Assembly: GCF_031344055.1 (NCBI RefSeq)
Contig: NZ_JADBEN010000001.1
Strand: one strand, 5' to 3'
DNA: 64,000 bases
From: Methylobacillus flagellatus_A
GTDB lineage: Bacteria > Pseudomonadota > Gammaproteobacteria > Burkholderiales > Methylophilaceae
Shown: in pieces, positions 9,153 to 16,084 of the stretch
Layout of the letters: each line of letters starts with the position of its first letter
Position numbering within the stretch: the stretch's first letter is position 1
The notes under the pieces: generated by a model
Databases searched by the model: none
Told to the model about the DNA's origin: nothing
What the model saw: only the letters and a program-made list of their open reading frames with translations
Translations under genes and position numbers: made by a program

Positions 9153-9341
9153 CTAGAGTTTAGTTTTAAACTCATCCCAATCAATATCAGGCTGCACAAC
9201 GTATAGGTGATCAGTGCCAATATTAATAAGGGCATTCCGGTGTTGGCAGATCGGGCAAATAAAGTTCAGCCCATCTGCATCAAGGGTTGCTTTGACGTCT
9301 CTTAGGGCGTATTGAGCTGCGCATTTTCTACAAGTCCACAT
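9153..9341 (-). CDS. Small zinc-ribbon protein
   Basis: A 62-residue protein with two cysteine pairs, CRKC near the N-terminus and CPIC about 30 residues later, which would bind one zinc ion as a rubredoxin-like knuckle. It ends acidic (PDIDWDEF). I start at the MWTCRKC methionine because similarity to the decayed copy at 7391-7565 begins there; an upstream in-frame ATG at 9374 would add 11 hydrophobic residues. Function unknown. It lies upstream of chrA on the same strand, 126 bases away. Confidence 0.6.
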   Translation of the reverse strand: MWTCRKCAAQYALRDVKATLDADGLNFICPICQHRNALINIGTDHLYVVQPDIDWDEFKTKL

Positions 9342-9376
9342 GCGGGTTATGGTACAGCTAAAAATGACAAGCATTA

Positions 9377-9398
9377 AAAACCCGCTTAAGCGGGTTTT
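9377..9398 (-). terminator. Rho-independent terminator
   Basis: Perfect stem AAAACCCGCTT/AAGCGGGTTTT. On the minus strand the hairpin is followed by a T run, so it would end transcripts coming from the CigR-like fragment at 9487. Confidence 0.65.
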
Positions 9399-9486
9399 GT
9401 GAATATTTAGGGTTTAGGCTTCGATTCTTCAGACCTTCCTAACTTCCGATGGTGTTTTTGGCTCCGCCTATCTACATCGACACCAT

Positions 9487-9795
9487 TTATAAATTTCCCA
9501 AGTCTTCGATTGCATCAATCACCATCCCTGTCCCTATAGCAATCATCAATATATCCGCTGCTACACGAACGTACTTATACCCTCTAGGTGGTGGATCCAG
9601 TCGTGCAATGATCACCGGTGGCAAATCGTAATAGATGACGTCGCGTGGCAATGGGTAGCCTTTGCGCCATTTTTTTGCCTGACCTGGCGGTAAGCAGCCA
9701 TTGTTTTTCTTGGCTAACCCAGGCGGGCAGTGCCCTTTCGAGTATTGGCTATGATAGTACTCGTGTATCGCTGTGCGCTGGTCGTTTGAAAAGTG
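9487..9795 (-). pseudogene. 3' fragment of a CigR/RcnB-like gene
   Basis: About 102 codons before a TAA closely match the C-terminal part of the intact gene at 12139-12663. Shared blocks are GHCPPGLAKKNNGC, PPGQAKKW, GYPLPRDV, PPPRGYKYVRVAADILM and IAIGTGMVIDAIEDLG. The match begins at HFS and breaks off at about 9795, exactly where an unrelated PEP-CTERM fragment begins on the other strand. There is no start codon, signal peptide or glycine-rich part. It is a 5'-truncated copy, probably cut by recombination. Confidence 0.8.
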
Positions 9796-9906
9796 GGAGG
9801 TAGCGCCTGGTATACGGTGAGTGCTGTACCTGAACCTAGTAGTTATGCACTTCTTGGTCTGGGACTGGGCTTAATTGCTTGGTCTGCTAGACGCAAATCT
9901 ACTTAA
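9793..9906 (+). pseudogene. Orphan PEP-CTERM sorting tail
   Basis: Thirty-seven codons open after an in-frame TGA end in a textbook PEP-CTERM signal. VPEPSSYAL is followed by a glycine/leucine helix (LGLGLGLIAW), a basic stop-transfer cluster ARRK and the stop. Such tails anchor exopolysaccharide-associated exported proteins for exosortase processing. Everything upstream of WYTVSAV is missing, so only the 3' end of a former gene survives. A perfect terminator follows 6 bases after the stop. No exosortase is present in the window. Confidence 0.75.
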
Positions 9907-9912
9907 TTAAAC

Positions 9913-9937
9913 AAAGGGCCTCTGCGGAGGCCCTTTT
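9913..9937 (+). terminator. Rho-independent terminator after the PEP-CTERM fragment
   Basis: A perfect 10-bp stem AAAGGGCCTC/GAGGCCCTTT closes a TGCG loop and is followed by T residues. It is the native end of the lost PEP-CTERM gene. Confidence 0.85.
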
Positions 9938-9954
9938 GTTTGATATCCGAGGTT

Positions 9955-9976
9955 GCGCAAAGTTTTGTGTAAACGG
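9955..9976. repeat. IS256-family left terminal inverted repeat
   Basis: The arm ends in TTTTGTGTAAACGG and pairs with the copy at 11255-11276. Confidence 0.8.
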
Positions 9977-9983
9977 CTTTTAC

Positions 9984-11213
9984 TTACACAGGGTTAATTC
10001 TATCTTCAAATTGGATAGTAAATCGATTTAGAGCAGCCTTCCAATCACGAATAGGTAATGTCCATCGTTGGCTGATGTTGCGTAATGCTAAATAGAATAA
10101 CTTGAGCAATGACTCATCTGTGGGGAATGATCCTCGGTTTTTAGTGATCCTCCTGAGGGACATATTGACGGACTCAATTGCGTTAGTCGTATAAATTACC
10201 CTGCGAATTTCTGGAGGGTATTCAAAGAAAGGAATGATTCGATACCAATTTCGACGCCATATCTGCGATATGGGTGGATGTGTTTTATCCCATTTATCTT
10301 CGAACTCGGCTAGTCTCAGCTCTGCATCCTCTGCGGTTACAGATTGATAGATTCGTTTTAAATCGGTAGCAACTTGATCTCGTAATTTCCAGCTTACATA
10401 GTTCATGCTGTATCGCACCAAATGGACGATGCATAGCTGTACAGTTGTCTTGGGGAATACCGCTTCTATGGCTTCTGGAAATCCTTTTAGTCCATCAACA
10501 CAAGCAATAAATATATCCTGTACTCCGCGATTTTTGAGTTCTGTCACCACTTGCAGCCAGAACTTAGCGCCTTCAGTTTGTGCGATCCAAAGCCCTAAGA
10601 CTTCCTTTTCACCTTCCATATTAATTCCGATAGCAAGATAGACAGCTTTAGCCCGGACTGTGCCTGAATCCCTAATTTTGACATGGATGCAATCCATGTA
10701 CACGATGGGGTAAATTGGATCCAATGGGCGCACCTGCCAGGTTTTCACCTCATCATTGACAGCATCAGTGACTGATGAGATGAAGGAGGGCGAAACCTCG
10801 GTACCATACATTTCTTCTAAATGACTTTGGATCTCCCGCAATGTCATGCCTCGCGCGTAGAGCGAGATAATTTTCTCATCGAACCCAGACCATCGAGTTT
10901 GATGCTTTTGAACGAGCAAAGGCTCGAATGTCGCGTCCCGATCACGTGGAACCTCAATCGGAATCTCTCCAAATTCCCCTTTTATTGTTTTCCTGGTTTT
11001 TCCATTCCGAGTATTGCCAGTAGAGTTCGTAACGCGTGCGTTGCGAGTATGGCCAAGGTGATCTGACATCTCGGCCTCCAACACTCGCTCCACTAATGCC
11101 TTGGTTAATTGCTTCAATAACCCACCTTCGCCAATCAGGTCTTCAGGTCTTTGGTATCCGGTTAACAAACTGTCTAGTACATCCTTTGGAATGGCTGATT
11201 TTACTGCGGTCAT
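9984..11213 (-). CDS. IS256-family transposase
   Basis: A 409-residue DDE transposase of the Mutator/IS256 family, at the family's usual full length. The catalytic residues sit in YMDCIHVKI (first Asp), ACVDGLKGFPEAI (second Asp) and TTNAIESVN (Glu). The C-x2-H pair typical of the family is in QLCIVHLVR. I start at 11213 because AGGAG stands six bases upstream; the in-frame ATG five codons earlier lacks a site. The frame is intact, so the enzyme may be active. It is the only gene in the element. Confidence 0.95.
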   Translation of the reverse strand: MTAVKSAIPKDVLDSLLTGYQRPEDLIGEGGLLKQLTKALVERVLEAEMSDHLGHTRNARVTNSTGNTRNGKTRKTIKGEFGEIPIEVPRDRDATFEPLLVQKHQTRWSGFDEKIISLYARGMTLREIQSHLEEMYGTEVSPSFISSVTDAVNDEVKTWQVRPLDPIYPIVYMDCIHVKIRDSGTVRAKAVYLAIGINMEGEKEVLGLWIAQTEGAKFWLQVVTELKNRGVQDIFIACVDGLKGFPEAIEAVFPKTTVQLCIVHLVRYSMNYVSWKLRDQVATDLKRIYQSVTAEDAELRLAEFEDKWDKTHPPISQIWRRNWYRIIPFFEYPPEIRRVIYTTNAIESVNMSLRRITKNRGSFPTDESLLKLFYLALRNISQRWTLPIRDWKAALNRFTIQFEDRINPV

Positions 11214-11254
11214 TATTACTCCTAACAAATTGGCGGCAGTTTCCTGCCAAATGA

Positions 11255-11276
11255 CCGTTTACACAAAATTTCTTAC
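11255..11276. repeat. IS256-family right terminal inverted repeat
   Basis: CCGTTTACACAAAA and the following bases mirror the left arm at 9955-9976. Confidence 0.8.
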
Positions 11277-11320
11277 ACCACCGATAGCAGATAGCCCTAC
11301 CTGACGCAGAAAGAGATCCG

Positions 11321-11431
11321 ATGCTCATACTTATTGAAGCTGCTAAGTCTCAGCTACATACTTCAGATGCTTTGAACCGATTTCTTAAGTGGAAAAATGC
11401 AGAAGAGCGTTTAAATTTAGGGGGTGATTAA
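11321..11431 (+). other. Short open frame (36 codons) beside the IS, possible gene tail
   Basis: A frame open from about 11286 ends in TAA at 11429-11431 and encodes an amphipathic segment (IEAAKSQLHTSDALNRFLKW). It could be the 3' end of a gene interrupted or deleted next to the IS256-type element. I do not recognise it. Confidence 0.3.
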
Positions 11432-11460
11432 TTCATATTAAAAACATATATTTAGCTAAA

Positions 11461-11593
11461 TCTCGAGTTGGGTTGCAAAAAAGCTGCTCAATCTCGTTTT
11501 GAGTTGCAAACTTTAAGCAAATGATTTTGCTGGATTATTTTTAAGTATCTGATTTTAATGAGATGGAAGTCTCGAGTTAAATTGCAAACGACA
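11461..11593. repeat. Tn7-like transposon end with three transposase-binding-type repeats
   Basis: Three imperfect direct repeats of the form TCTCGAGTTnnnTTGCAAA lie at 11461-11480, 11492-11511 and 11570-11589. The last runs into CGACA at 11589-11593. Read outward-in on the minus strand the end therefore begins TGTCG, and the three sites are unevenly spaced, as in the three-site left end of Tn7. This is most simply the distal end of an element whose transposase gene is the truncated tnsB-like frame at 53. That pairing is inferred; the other end would lie left of the window. Confidence 0.6.
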
Positions 11594-11598
11594 TTTTT

Positions 11599-11645
11599 TG
11601 TCGCCTGAAATTTAAATCAAGATTTTTGCAATCGAAAACTAGATT
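11599..11645. repeat. Second, facing Tn7-like transposon end
   Basis: Starting with TGTCG at 11599, this stretch matches the inverted sequence of 11570-11593 at 19 of 24 positions. It carries a second site at 11625-11645 (TTTGCAATCGAAAAC...) that matches the inverted repeat at 11492-11511. It is thus a further end of the same type pointing the other way, separated from the first end by just TTTTT (11594-11598). Five bases is the target-duplication length of Tn7/TniA elements. Confidence 0.6.
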
Positions 11646-12138
11646 ATTGAATTCAAGAGTATGTTCTCTGATATTAATGGGACAACCCTAAGTGGAGGCG
11701 GATATGCTGCCGCTGGTCAAGGCGACGATAGTATCTGCGTTGCTTGGATGGCGGGATCAGTTATACAGAAACAGTCGGCAAGCGCGTCCACGCTCTGCAG
11801 GGCGCCGAGTAGGCCATAGGCGTTGAAAGAATTGTCCGCGCCTGCTCCACAATGGCTGACATAGTTCGCCATGATCGACGGCATGTGGCGGGTCTGGAAT
11901 GCAAATGCTTGCTCTTTCCAATTGCTCAGCATGAATATACCTGACAGAGAGGGCAACTGGAATGATTGATTCAATGATTTATTGTTATGGCGCGTATTTC
12001 TATAGTCCAGGATTAGTTACAATAGGCCGTTATAACTAGAAGTGGCTGATTTTAATAAAAATAAATGATACTCAGTCTCAACATTGCAAAAAGCCCCATC
12101 ATAATAAAACTTATATTCTCACAACTATGGAGAGAGTC
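11646..12138. other. Mostly gene-free stretch before the CigR-like gene
   Basis: An open frame of 85 codons on the minus strand (11717-11974) has no recognisable domain and no clear ribosome site. I regard it as debris or chance. The final 120 bases are AT-rich and presumably hold the promoter of the gene at 12139. Confidence 0.4.
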
Positions 12139-12663
12139 ATGAACGCAACAGCCAAACAGATATTGCTGGGTATCTCAGCCTTCTGTATCAGCCTGAGTTT
12201 AAGCAGCCCGCTACTAGCAGACCCACCACACGGAAAAGGCAATGGAAATGGCGGCCCTCCCGGACAAATGAAAAAACAGCAACAACAAGGAGGAGGCTCT
12301 GACCGTTACTCCTACGATGGTCGCAGGGATGGAGGCAACATCGATATCGACATCCACTTCTCCACCAACCAACGCGTCATCATCCAGGACTACTATCGCG
12401 ATCAATACCACGCAGGCCATTGCCCACCTGGGTTAGCGAAAAAGAATAATGGCTGCATGCCGCCAGGACAAGCCAAAAAATGGCGTAGAGGCTATCCACT
12501 ACCGCGCGATGTCGTGTATTACGACCTACCTCCAGTCATCATGGCCAGACTGGACCCACCACCGCGTGGCTATAAATATGTCAGAGTGGCAGCAGACATT
12601 CTCATGATCGCTATTGGCACTGGCATGGTGATCGATGCCATAGAGGACTTGGGAAGCATGTAA
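12139..12663 (+). CDS. CigR/RcnB-family secreted protein
   Basis: A 174-residue exported protein related to CigR and RcnB, the latter a periplasmic factor in nickel/cobalt homeostasis. A signal peptide (about 1-27, ending LLA) is followed by a glycine/glutamine-rich spacer with PPGQMKK. The conserved part has CPPGLAKKNNGC, PPGQAKKW, PLPRDVVYY and PPPRGYKYVR, and a hydrophobic end IAIGTGMVIDAI that may insert in the membrane. GGAGAG precedes the ATG at 12139, so I prefer it to the ATG four codons earlier. A 5'-truncated paralogue lies at 9487-9795. The neighbouring metal and oxyanion resistance genes fit a stress role but do not prove it. Confidence 0.8.
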   Translation: MNATAKQILLGISAFCISLSLSSPLLADPPHGKGNGNGGPPGQMKKQQQQGGGSDRYSYDGRRDGGNIDIDIHFSTNQRVIIQDYYRDQYHAGHCPPGLAKKNNGCMPPGQAKKWRRGYPLPRDVVYYDLPPVIMARLDPPPRGYKYVRVAADILMIAIGTGMVIDAIEDLGSM

Positions 12664-12790
12664 GCAGCAAGGTCTATATCATGATGGTATAGGCCTTCTA
12701 GGGTCGAGAGATTGAGTTGCTATACGGTTGCACCCTGGTTGAACCCCGTGAAGGATGGTTATATTTGGCTACCTTGCTGGATATCTTTAA

Positions 12791-12885
12791 TGGGGTAATA
12801 GCGCGAGTGTTCGATTACCTGCTGCGCCCTTGGAGCAATTGGGGGTTGGACCGGCCTTGGAGGTGTCTATCAGAAGGAAGGTTTG
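12791..12885 (+). pseudogene. MazE/AbrB-type antitoxin fragment
   Basis: Directly after an in-frame TAA the sequence encodes WGNSASVRLP followed by LEQLGVG and LEVSIRRK. These are the hallmarks of the swapped-hairpin AbrB fold in MazE antitoxins (WGNSxAVRLP...EVxI). No start codon precedes it in frame, the normal C-terminal part does not follow, and no MazF is present. It is a small remnant of a toxin-antitoxin module. Confidence 0.55.
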
Positions 12886-12965
12886 TAGGGATATCGTTCA
12901 CCTGCAGTTTGATCCTGCTGCAGGCAGTGAAATGAAAGGCCCTTGTAATTCCAGGTTCATGGACA

Positions 12966-13292
12966 TCAACCGATCTCCAGTAACTTGATCTTGTCGCCAT
13001 CCACGCCGAACACGTGGTCGAGTTGCGCCGGGCTGCCAGGGAAATTGCCGACGACATTGGCTGTGACCTTCAAGCGATCTCCTTCTCGGGAGACGCTGAC
13101 AGGCTCAACCGTGTACTTGAATGCCTTCTGTGCCTCACGCTGCCATGCTTGGATGGCTACATGCCCCCGATGCGTCTTGCCTTCGTCCACAACAATCGCA
13201 TCCGATGTGAAGCAATGGGAAATTTGAGAGATGTCCGAGCCATTGCTGATCTCGAAGTAAAGGGCGACTGGATCCGGTAGTGAAAGGGGCAT
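12966..13292 (-). CDS. NTF2/SnoaL-like protein
   Basis: A 108-residue protein of the NTF2-like fold. A cone-shaped alpha/beta barrel is suggested by DPVALYFEISN at the start, CFTSDAIVVDEGKTHRGHVAIQAW in the middle and LDHVFGVDGDKIKLLEI at the end. Stand-alone members are often ligand-binding proteins or small isomerases. I chose MPLSLPDP at 13292 because the family begins there. It is divergent from the HxlR regulator at 13384 across 91 bases and is its likely target. Confidence 0.75.
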   Translation of the reverse strand: MPLSLPDPVALYFEISNGSDISQISHCFTSDAIVVDEGKTHRGHVAIQAWQREAQKAFKYTVEPVSVSREGDRLKVTANVVGNFPGSPAQLDHVFGVDGDKIKLLEIG

Positions 13293-13383
13293 GGTTGCGT
13301 TCTCGCTGTGATTTACTGTATGAGAATTTTCGCCATATACTTTCAAACTATCAAGAACGCACTAAAAAGTAAGTTACTGAGTC

Positions 13384-13752
13384 ATGGGAAAAATATACAC
13401 ACCCGCCACTGCCGCCGTTGGCGTAGAAGAAGTCATTCGGCTACTGGAAGGCCGATGGAAGCTGATCATTCTTTTCCATCTTTTCGGTGGACAAGTGCAA
13501 CGCTATTCCGACTTCGAGAAGCTGATTCCCGGGATTTCTCAGAAGATGCTGGCCCAGCAGCTTCGTCAGTTGGAAGCGGACGGAATCGTTTCGCGCAAGC
13601 TTTATCCGCAAGTACCCCCAAAGGTCGAGTACCGACTGACGGAATGGGGGCAGGCCTTGTGCCCCGCTTTGGATGCAATGCTGAAATGGGCGGAGAAGCG
13701 CGAATCGTTGCTGTCAGCACACGACGGAGGCGCGACTCAAGAGTCTTCTTGA
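13384..13752 (+). CDS. HxlR-family transcriptional regulator
   Basis: A 122-residue winged-HTH regulator of the HxlR/MarR-like group. EVIRLLEGRWKLIILFHL is the family signature, followed by the recognition region FEKLIPGISQKMLAQQLRQLEADGIV and the wing VPPKVEYRLTEWG. HxlR proteins sense aldehydes, quinones or redox stress. It is transcribed away from the NTF2-like gene, a common pairing. No cysteine sits in the usual redox-sensing N-terminal position. Confidence 0.88.
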   Translation: MGKIYTPATAAVGVEEVIRLLEGRWKLIILFHLFGGQVQRYSDFEKLIPGISQKMLAQQLRQLEADGIVSRKLYPQVPPKVEYRLTEWGQALCPALDAMLKWAEKRESLLSAHDGGATQESS

Positions 13753-13788
13753 GCTTGGGAAGTAAGCCACTCTTCAACCCTGCCTTCC

Positions 13789-13876
13789 GCCGTCTTGGCG
13801 TGTTAATTAAAGTTCCAGCGATGCTGGCCGTGGTGTACATCGTCAATAATAGTAAGATTTGGTATCTGCGACAGTA
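13789..13876 (+). pseudogene. 3' tail of an acr3 arsenite-efflux gene
   Basis: The last codons VPAMLAVVYIVNNSK-WYLRQ before a TAG match the C-terminus of the intact Acr3 at 16566-17597 (VPAMLAVVCIVNRSKDWYQR). Nucleotide similarity begins at about 13789 and stops upstream. It is an orphan tail of a second, diverged acr3 gene, left 2.7 kb upstream of the complete operon. Confidence 0.8.
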
Positions 13877-13893
13877 GGCAAGGATTGACCTTA

Positions 13894-14124
13894 ATGAATA
13901 CACATGACGATGGCTTAGCTAATGTAGAGGTATCATTGCTCAAAGCATTTCAGGCGTTTGATGAGGCTGGTCGCATGAAGCCTTCTAGCGACTATGACCG
14001 GGTGGTGGATGTCATGGAAGAGTTGGTGAAGTTCACTATACTCACTCGTGATATCTCCCCGTTACTTGTCGACCGATACGGCGAACGCAAGAATAGGGTC
14101 GAAGCCTTGTCTCGGCACCTGTAG
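13894..14124 (+). CDS. Small protein encoded before chrA
   Basis: A 76-residue, mainly helical, acidic protein (VSLLKAFQAFDEAGRM, YDRVVDVMEELVKFTIL). AAGGA stands nine bases before the ATG. It ends 14 bases before the chromate transporter gene and is probably in the same transcript. It is not ChrB. I do not recognise a family; a small accessory or regulatory role is only a guess from position. Confidence 0.5.
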   Translation: MNTHDDGLANVEVSLLKAFQAFDEAGRMKPSSDYDRVVDVMEELVKFTILTRDISPLLVDRYGERKNRVEALSRHL

Positions 14125-14138
14125 CAGAAAGCCATGTG

Positions 14139-15347
14139 ATGTCAGTATCGGCCACCACAGTGCATGACAATGCCTGGCATGTTTTTTTGGTGTTTTTAAG
14201 GCTGGGACTAACCTCTTTTGGCGGTCCTATCGCACACCTGGGCTATTTCCGTACGGAATTCGTCGAGCGTCGCTGCTGGATTGATGACCGTGGCTATTCT
14301 GATCTTGTCGCACTATGCCAGCTTCTCCCGGGACCGACTAGCAGCCAAGTTGGTATGGCGCTAGGCCTAGGTCGGGCGGGCTGGCCGGGCATGCTGGCGG
14401 CTTGGGCGGGCTTTACCTTGCCATCGGCAATAGCGCTCATCCTATTCGCCTTCGGCATCATTCAGCACCAAGGATTGGTCGAATCAGGCTGGGTGCATGG
14501 TTTGAAGGTCGTCGCAGTGGCAATAGTAGCGCAGGCGGTCTGGAATATGGCCAAGTCGCTATGCCCAGATCAGCCTCGTGCCGTCCTGGCTATCCTAGGC
14601 GCGCTTCTGACCCTGCTCCTGCCAACTGTCACGGGACAGATCGCTGCCATCGTCGTTGGAGGCCTGCTGGGCCGCTGGCGACTCACTTTATCACAGCAGG
14701 TTATTAGCCAAGCACATGTATATCCCGTCTCGCGCAAACTCGGCATCGTCGTCTTGCTGCTATTTGCCGTATCATTAGTTGTCATGCCGCTATGGGCTGC
14801 GGTCGGCGGTTCTTCCAGTTGGGCACTGCTCCAAGGCGTTTATTACTCTGGCGCACTGGTCTTTGGTGGCGGTCACGTCGTCTTACCGTTACTCCAGGCC
14901 ACGGTCATACCCAGTGGAACAGTGAGCAATGCTGATTTTCTAGCAGGCTATGGCGCAGTTCAAGCTGTACCTGGGCCGCTGTTCGCCTTCGCGGCATATC
15001 TGGGCGCCGTGGCTCAGGGGCCACTACACGGCTGGTTAGGTGGGTTCGTGCTACTTGGGGTAATCTTCCTGCCGGCTTGTCTGGTGCTCATCGGCGCGCT
15101 ACCTTTATGGGAAAGCCTCCGCCACCGCCAGGGTATCCAAACTACAATAGCAGGGATCAACGCCAGTGTGGTCGGTATCCTGCTGTCAGCCCTTTATGAT
15201 CCGGTGTGGACCAGCTCCATTCATAGCACAGCAGACTTTGGGCTTGCGCTGACTGCATTTGGGCTGCTGGTTTATGGCCGTGTACCGCCTGCCCTAGTCG
15301 TCCTGATAGCTGCGCTAGGGGGGTGGGTCATGTCGTTTGCAATTTAA
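14139..15347 (+). CDS. chrA: Chromate transporter ChrA, second copy
   Basis: A 402-residue two-domain CHR-family chromate exporter, close to the family's usual length. The signatures FGGPIAHLGYFRTEFVERR and LLPGPTSSQVGMALG are in the first half. FGGGHVVLPLLQATV and AVPGPLFAFAAYLGA are in the second, with about ten hydrophobic helices in all. It differs strongly from the chrA at 7662-9026 and is likely of separate origin (long-chain ChrA subgroup). It follows a small gene closely, and the start could also be the GTG three bases upstream. Confidence 0.92.
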   Translation: MSVSATTVHDNAWHVFLVFLRLGLTSFGGPIAHLGYFRTEFVERRCWIDDRGYSDLVALCQLLPGPTSSQVGMALGLGRAGWPGMLAAWAGFTLPSAIALILFAFGIIQHQGLVESGWVHGLKVVAVAIVAQAVWNMAKSLCPDQPRAVLAILGALLTLLLPTVTGQIAAIVVGGLLGRWRLTLSQQVISQAHVYPVSRKLGIVVLLLFAVSLVVMPLWAAVGGSSSWALLQGVYYSGALVFGGGHVVLPLLQATVIPSGTVSNADFLAGYGAVQAVPGPLFAFAAYLGAVAQGPLHGWLGGFVLLGVIFLPACLVLIGALPLWESLRHRQGIQTTIAGINASVVGILLSALYDPVWTSSIHSTADFGLALTAFGLLVYGRVPPALVVLIAALGGWVMSFAI

Positions 15348-15357
15348 ATCCAGAGTA

Positions 15358-15716
15358 TTAGCAGCCTCATCCTGCTACAGCGTATGGGCATAGGTTCTGC
15401 CTAGTGCCATCATCTGGATCGGGTTGCTCATCACCGGAGCCCATCCCAGCCTGGCTGGCGTAGTCTTCGGGCTCATGACCCCGGTGCTTTCTCACGCGTT
15501 CATCGCCAGTTGCTCAAGGAAGCGTCCTCAGATAACTAACAACTGGCACAACCACTGCGTAAGCTCCGTATTGCCCAACGCGAGCCGCCGCCGGTGACTC
15601 GCATCCAAATGGCACTTCATCCCTGGGTGGCATTCGGCATCATGCCATTATTCGCCCTGGCCAATGCCGGGGTCAGCCTACCCAGTTTAAATAAGCAAGT
15701 CGTGATTATGCGTTGA
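15358..15716 (+). pseudogene. nhaA: Degraded nhaA (Na+/H+ antiporter) fragment
   Basis: Pieces of NhaA are readable in shifting frames: LLQRMGI, then after a TAG and frame change IIWIGLLITGAHPSLAGVV-GLMTPV, then PVTRIQMALHPWVAFGIMP-LFALANAGVSLPS. These match the C-terminal half of sodium/proton antiporters. Internal stops, frameshifts and lack of the 5' half make it dead. It sits between chrA and the arsenic operon. Confidence 0.8.
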
Positions 15717-15733
15717 TTGATTTGGTTCTATTA

Positions 15734-15749
15734 TTCAAATATTATTGAA
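15734..15749. promoter_or_regulatory. Candidate ArsR operator
   Basis: A dyad TTCAA-N6-TTGAA lies directly before the arsR start. ArsR/SmtB repressors bind AT-rich dyads of this kind overlapping their own promoter and leave when arsenite binds. Inferred from position and symmetry. Confidence 0.5.
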
Positions 15750-15751
15750 AT

Positions 15752-16084
15752 ATGGAATCAAAAATCATCGTTACAGCTTTAGCCGCTCTTGCCCAGGAAT
15801 CCCGGCTCTCAATATATCGACTTCTCGTGCAGGCTGGGACAGCTGGTTTGGCCGCAGGCAAGATCAGCGAGTCTTTGGGCATCGCCCCATCTTCATTATC
15901 TTTCCATATGAAAGAACTCAGCCATGCCCAGCTAGTGACGTCGCGTAATGAAGGCCGTTTTGTCATCTACTCAGCCAATTACGAGCACATGCACAGTGTC
16001 CTGGCCTACCTCACTGAGAATTGCTGTGGCGGTGTTCCGTGCACTCCAGTGCAATTTCAACTTTCTAAAGCATCTGCCAAATGA
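15752..16084 (+). CDS. arsR: ArsR-family arsenic-responsive repressor
   Basis: A 110-residue winged-HTH repressor. The core is ALAQESRLSIYRLLVQAG, LGIAPSSLSFHMKELSHAQLV and a wing with RNEGRFVIYS. The C-terminus has vicinal cysteines (ENCCGGVPC), a plausible arsenite site of the kind that varies in position among ArsR proteins. It is the first gene of arsR-arsC-acr3, overlapping arsC by four bases (ATGA). It should repress the operon until As(III) or Sb(III) binds. Confidence 0.92.
   Translation: MESKIIVTALAALAQESRLSIYRLLVQAGTAGLAAGKISESLGIAPSSLSFHMKELSHAQLVTSRNEGRFVIYSANYEHMHSVLAYLTENCCGGVPCTPVQFQLSKASAK

Larger units (their letters stand above)
9955..11276. mobile_element. IS256-family insertion sequence
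   Basis: A compact element of about 1.32 kb: an intact IS256-type transposase on the minus strand between imperfect terminal inverted repeats at 9955-9976 and 11255-11276. The repeats match at 17 of 22 positions and share the uninterrupted core TTTTGTGTAAACGG. I could not find a convincing 8-9 bp target duplication directly outside these ends, so the exact outer limits are uncertain or the flanks have been rearranged. Confidence 0.85.

Noticed and set aside
11432..11645. Repeats near the transposon ends as a CRISPR array
   Set aside because: The spacing is uneven (11 and 58 bases), only three copies occur, and the inverted partner and TGTCG/CGACA ends fit transposase sites. No cas gene is present.
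11717..11974. 85-codon minus-strand frame between the transposon ends and the CigR-like gene
   Set aside because: No domain, no ribosome site and mixed composition; kept only as possible debris.
13308..13877. Long frame overlapping the HxlR gene in another phase
   Set aside because: The HxlR protein in the other phase is clear; only the acr3 tail at the 3' end of this frame is meaningful.
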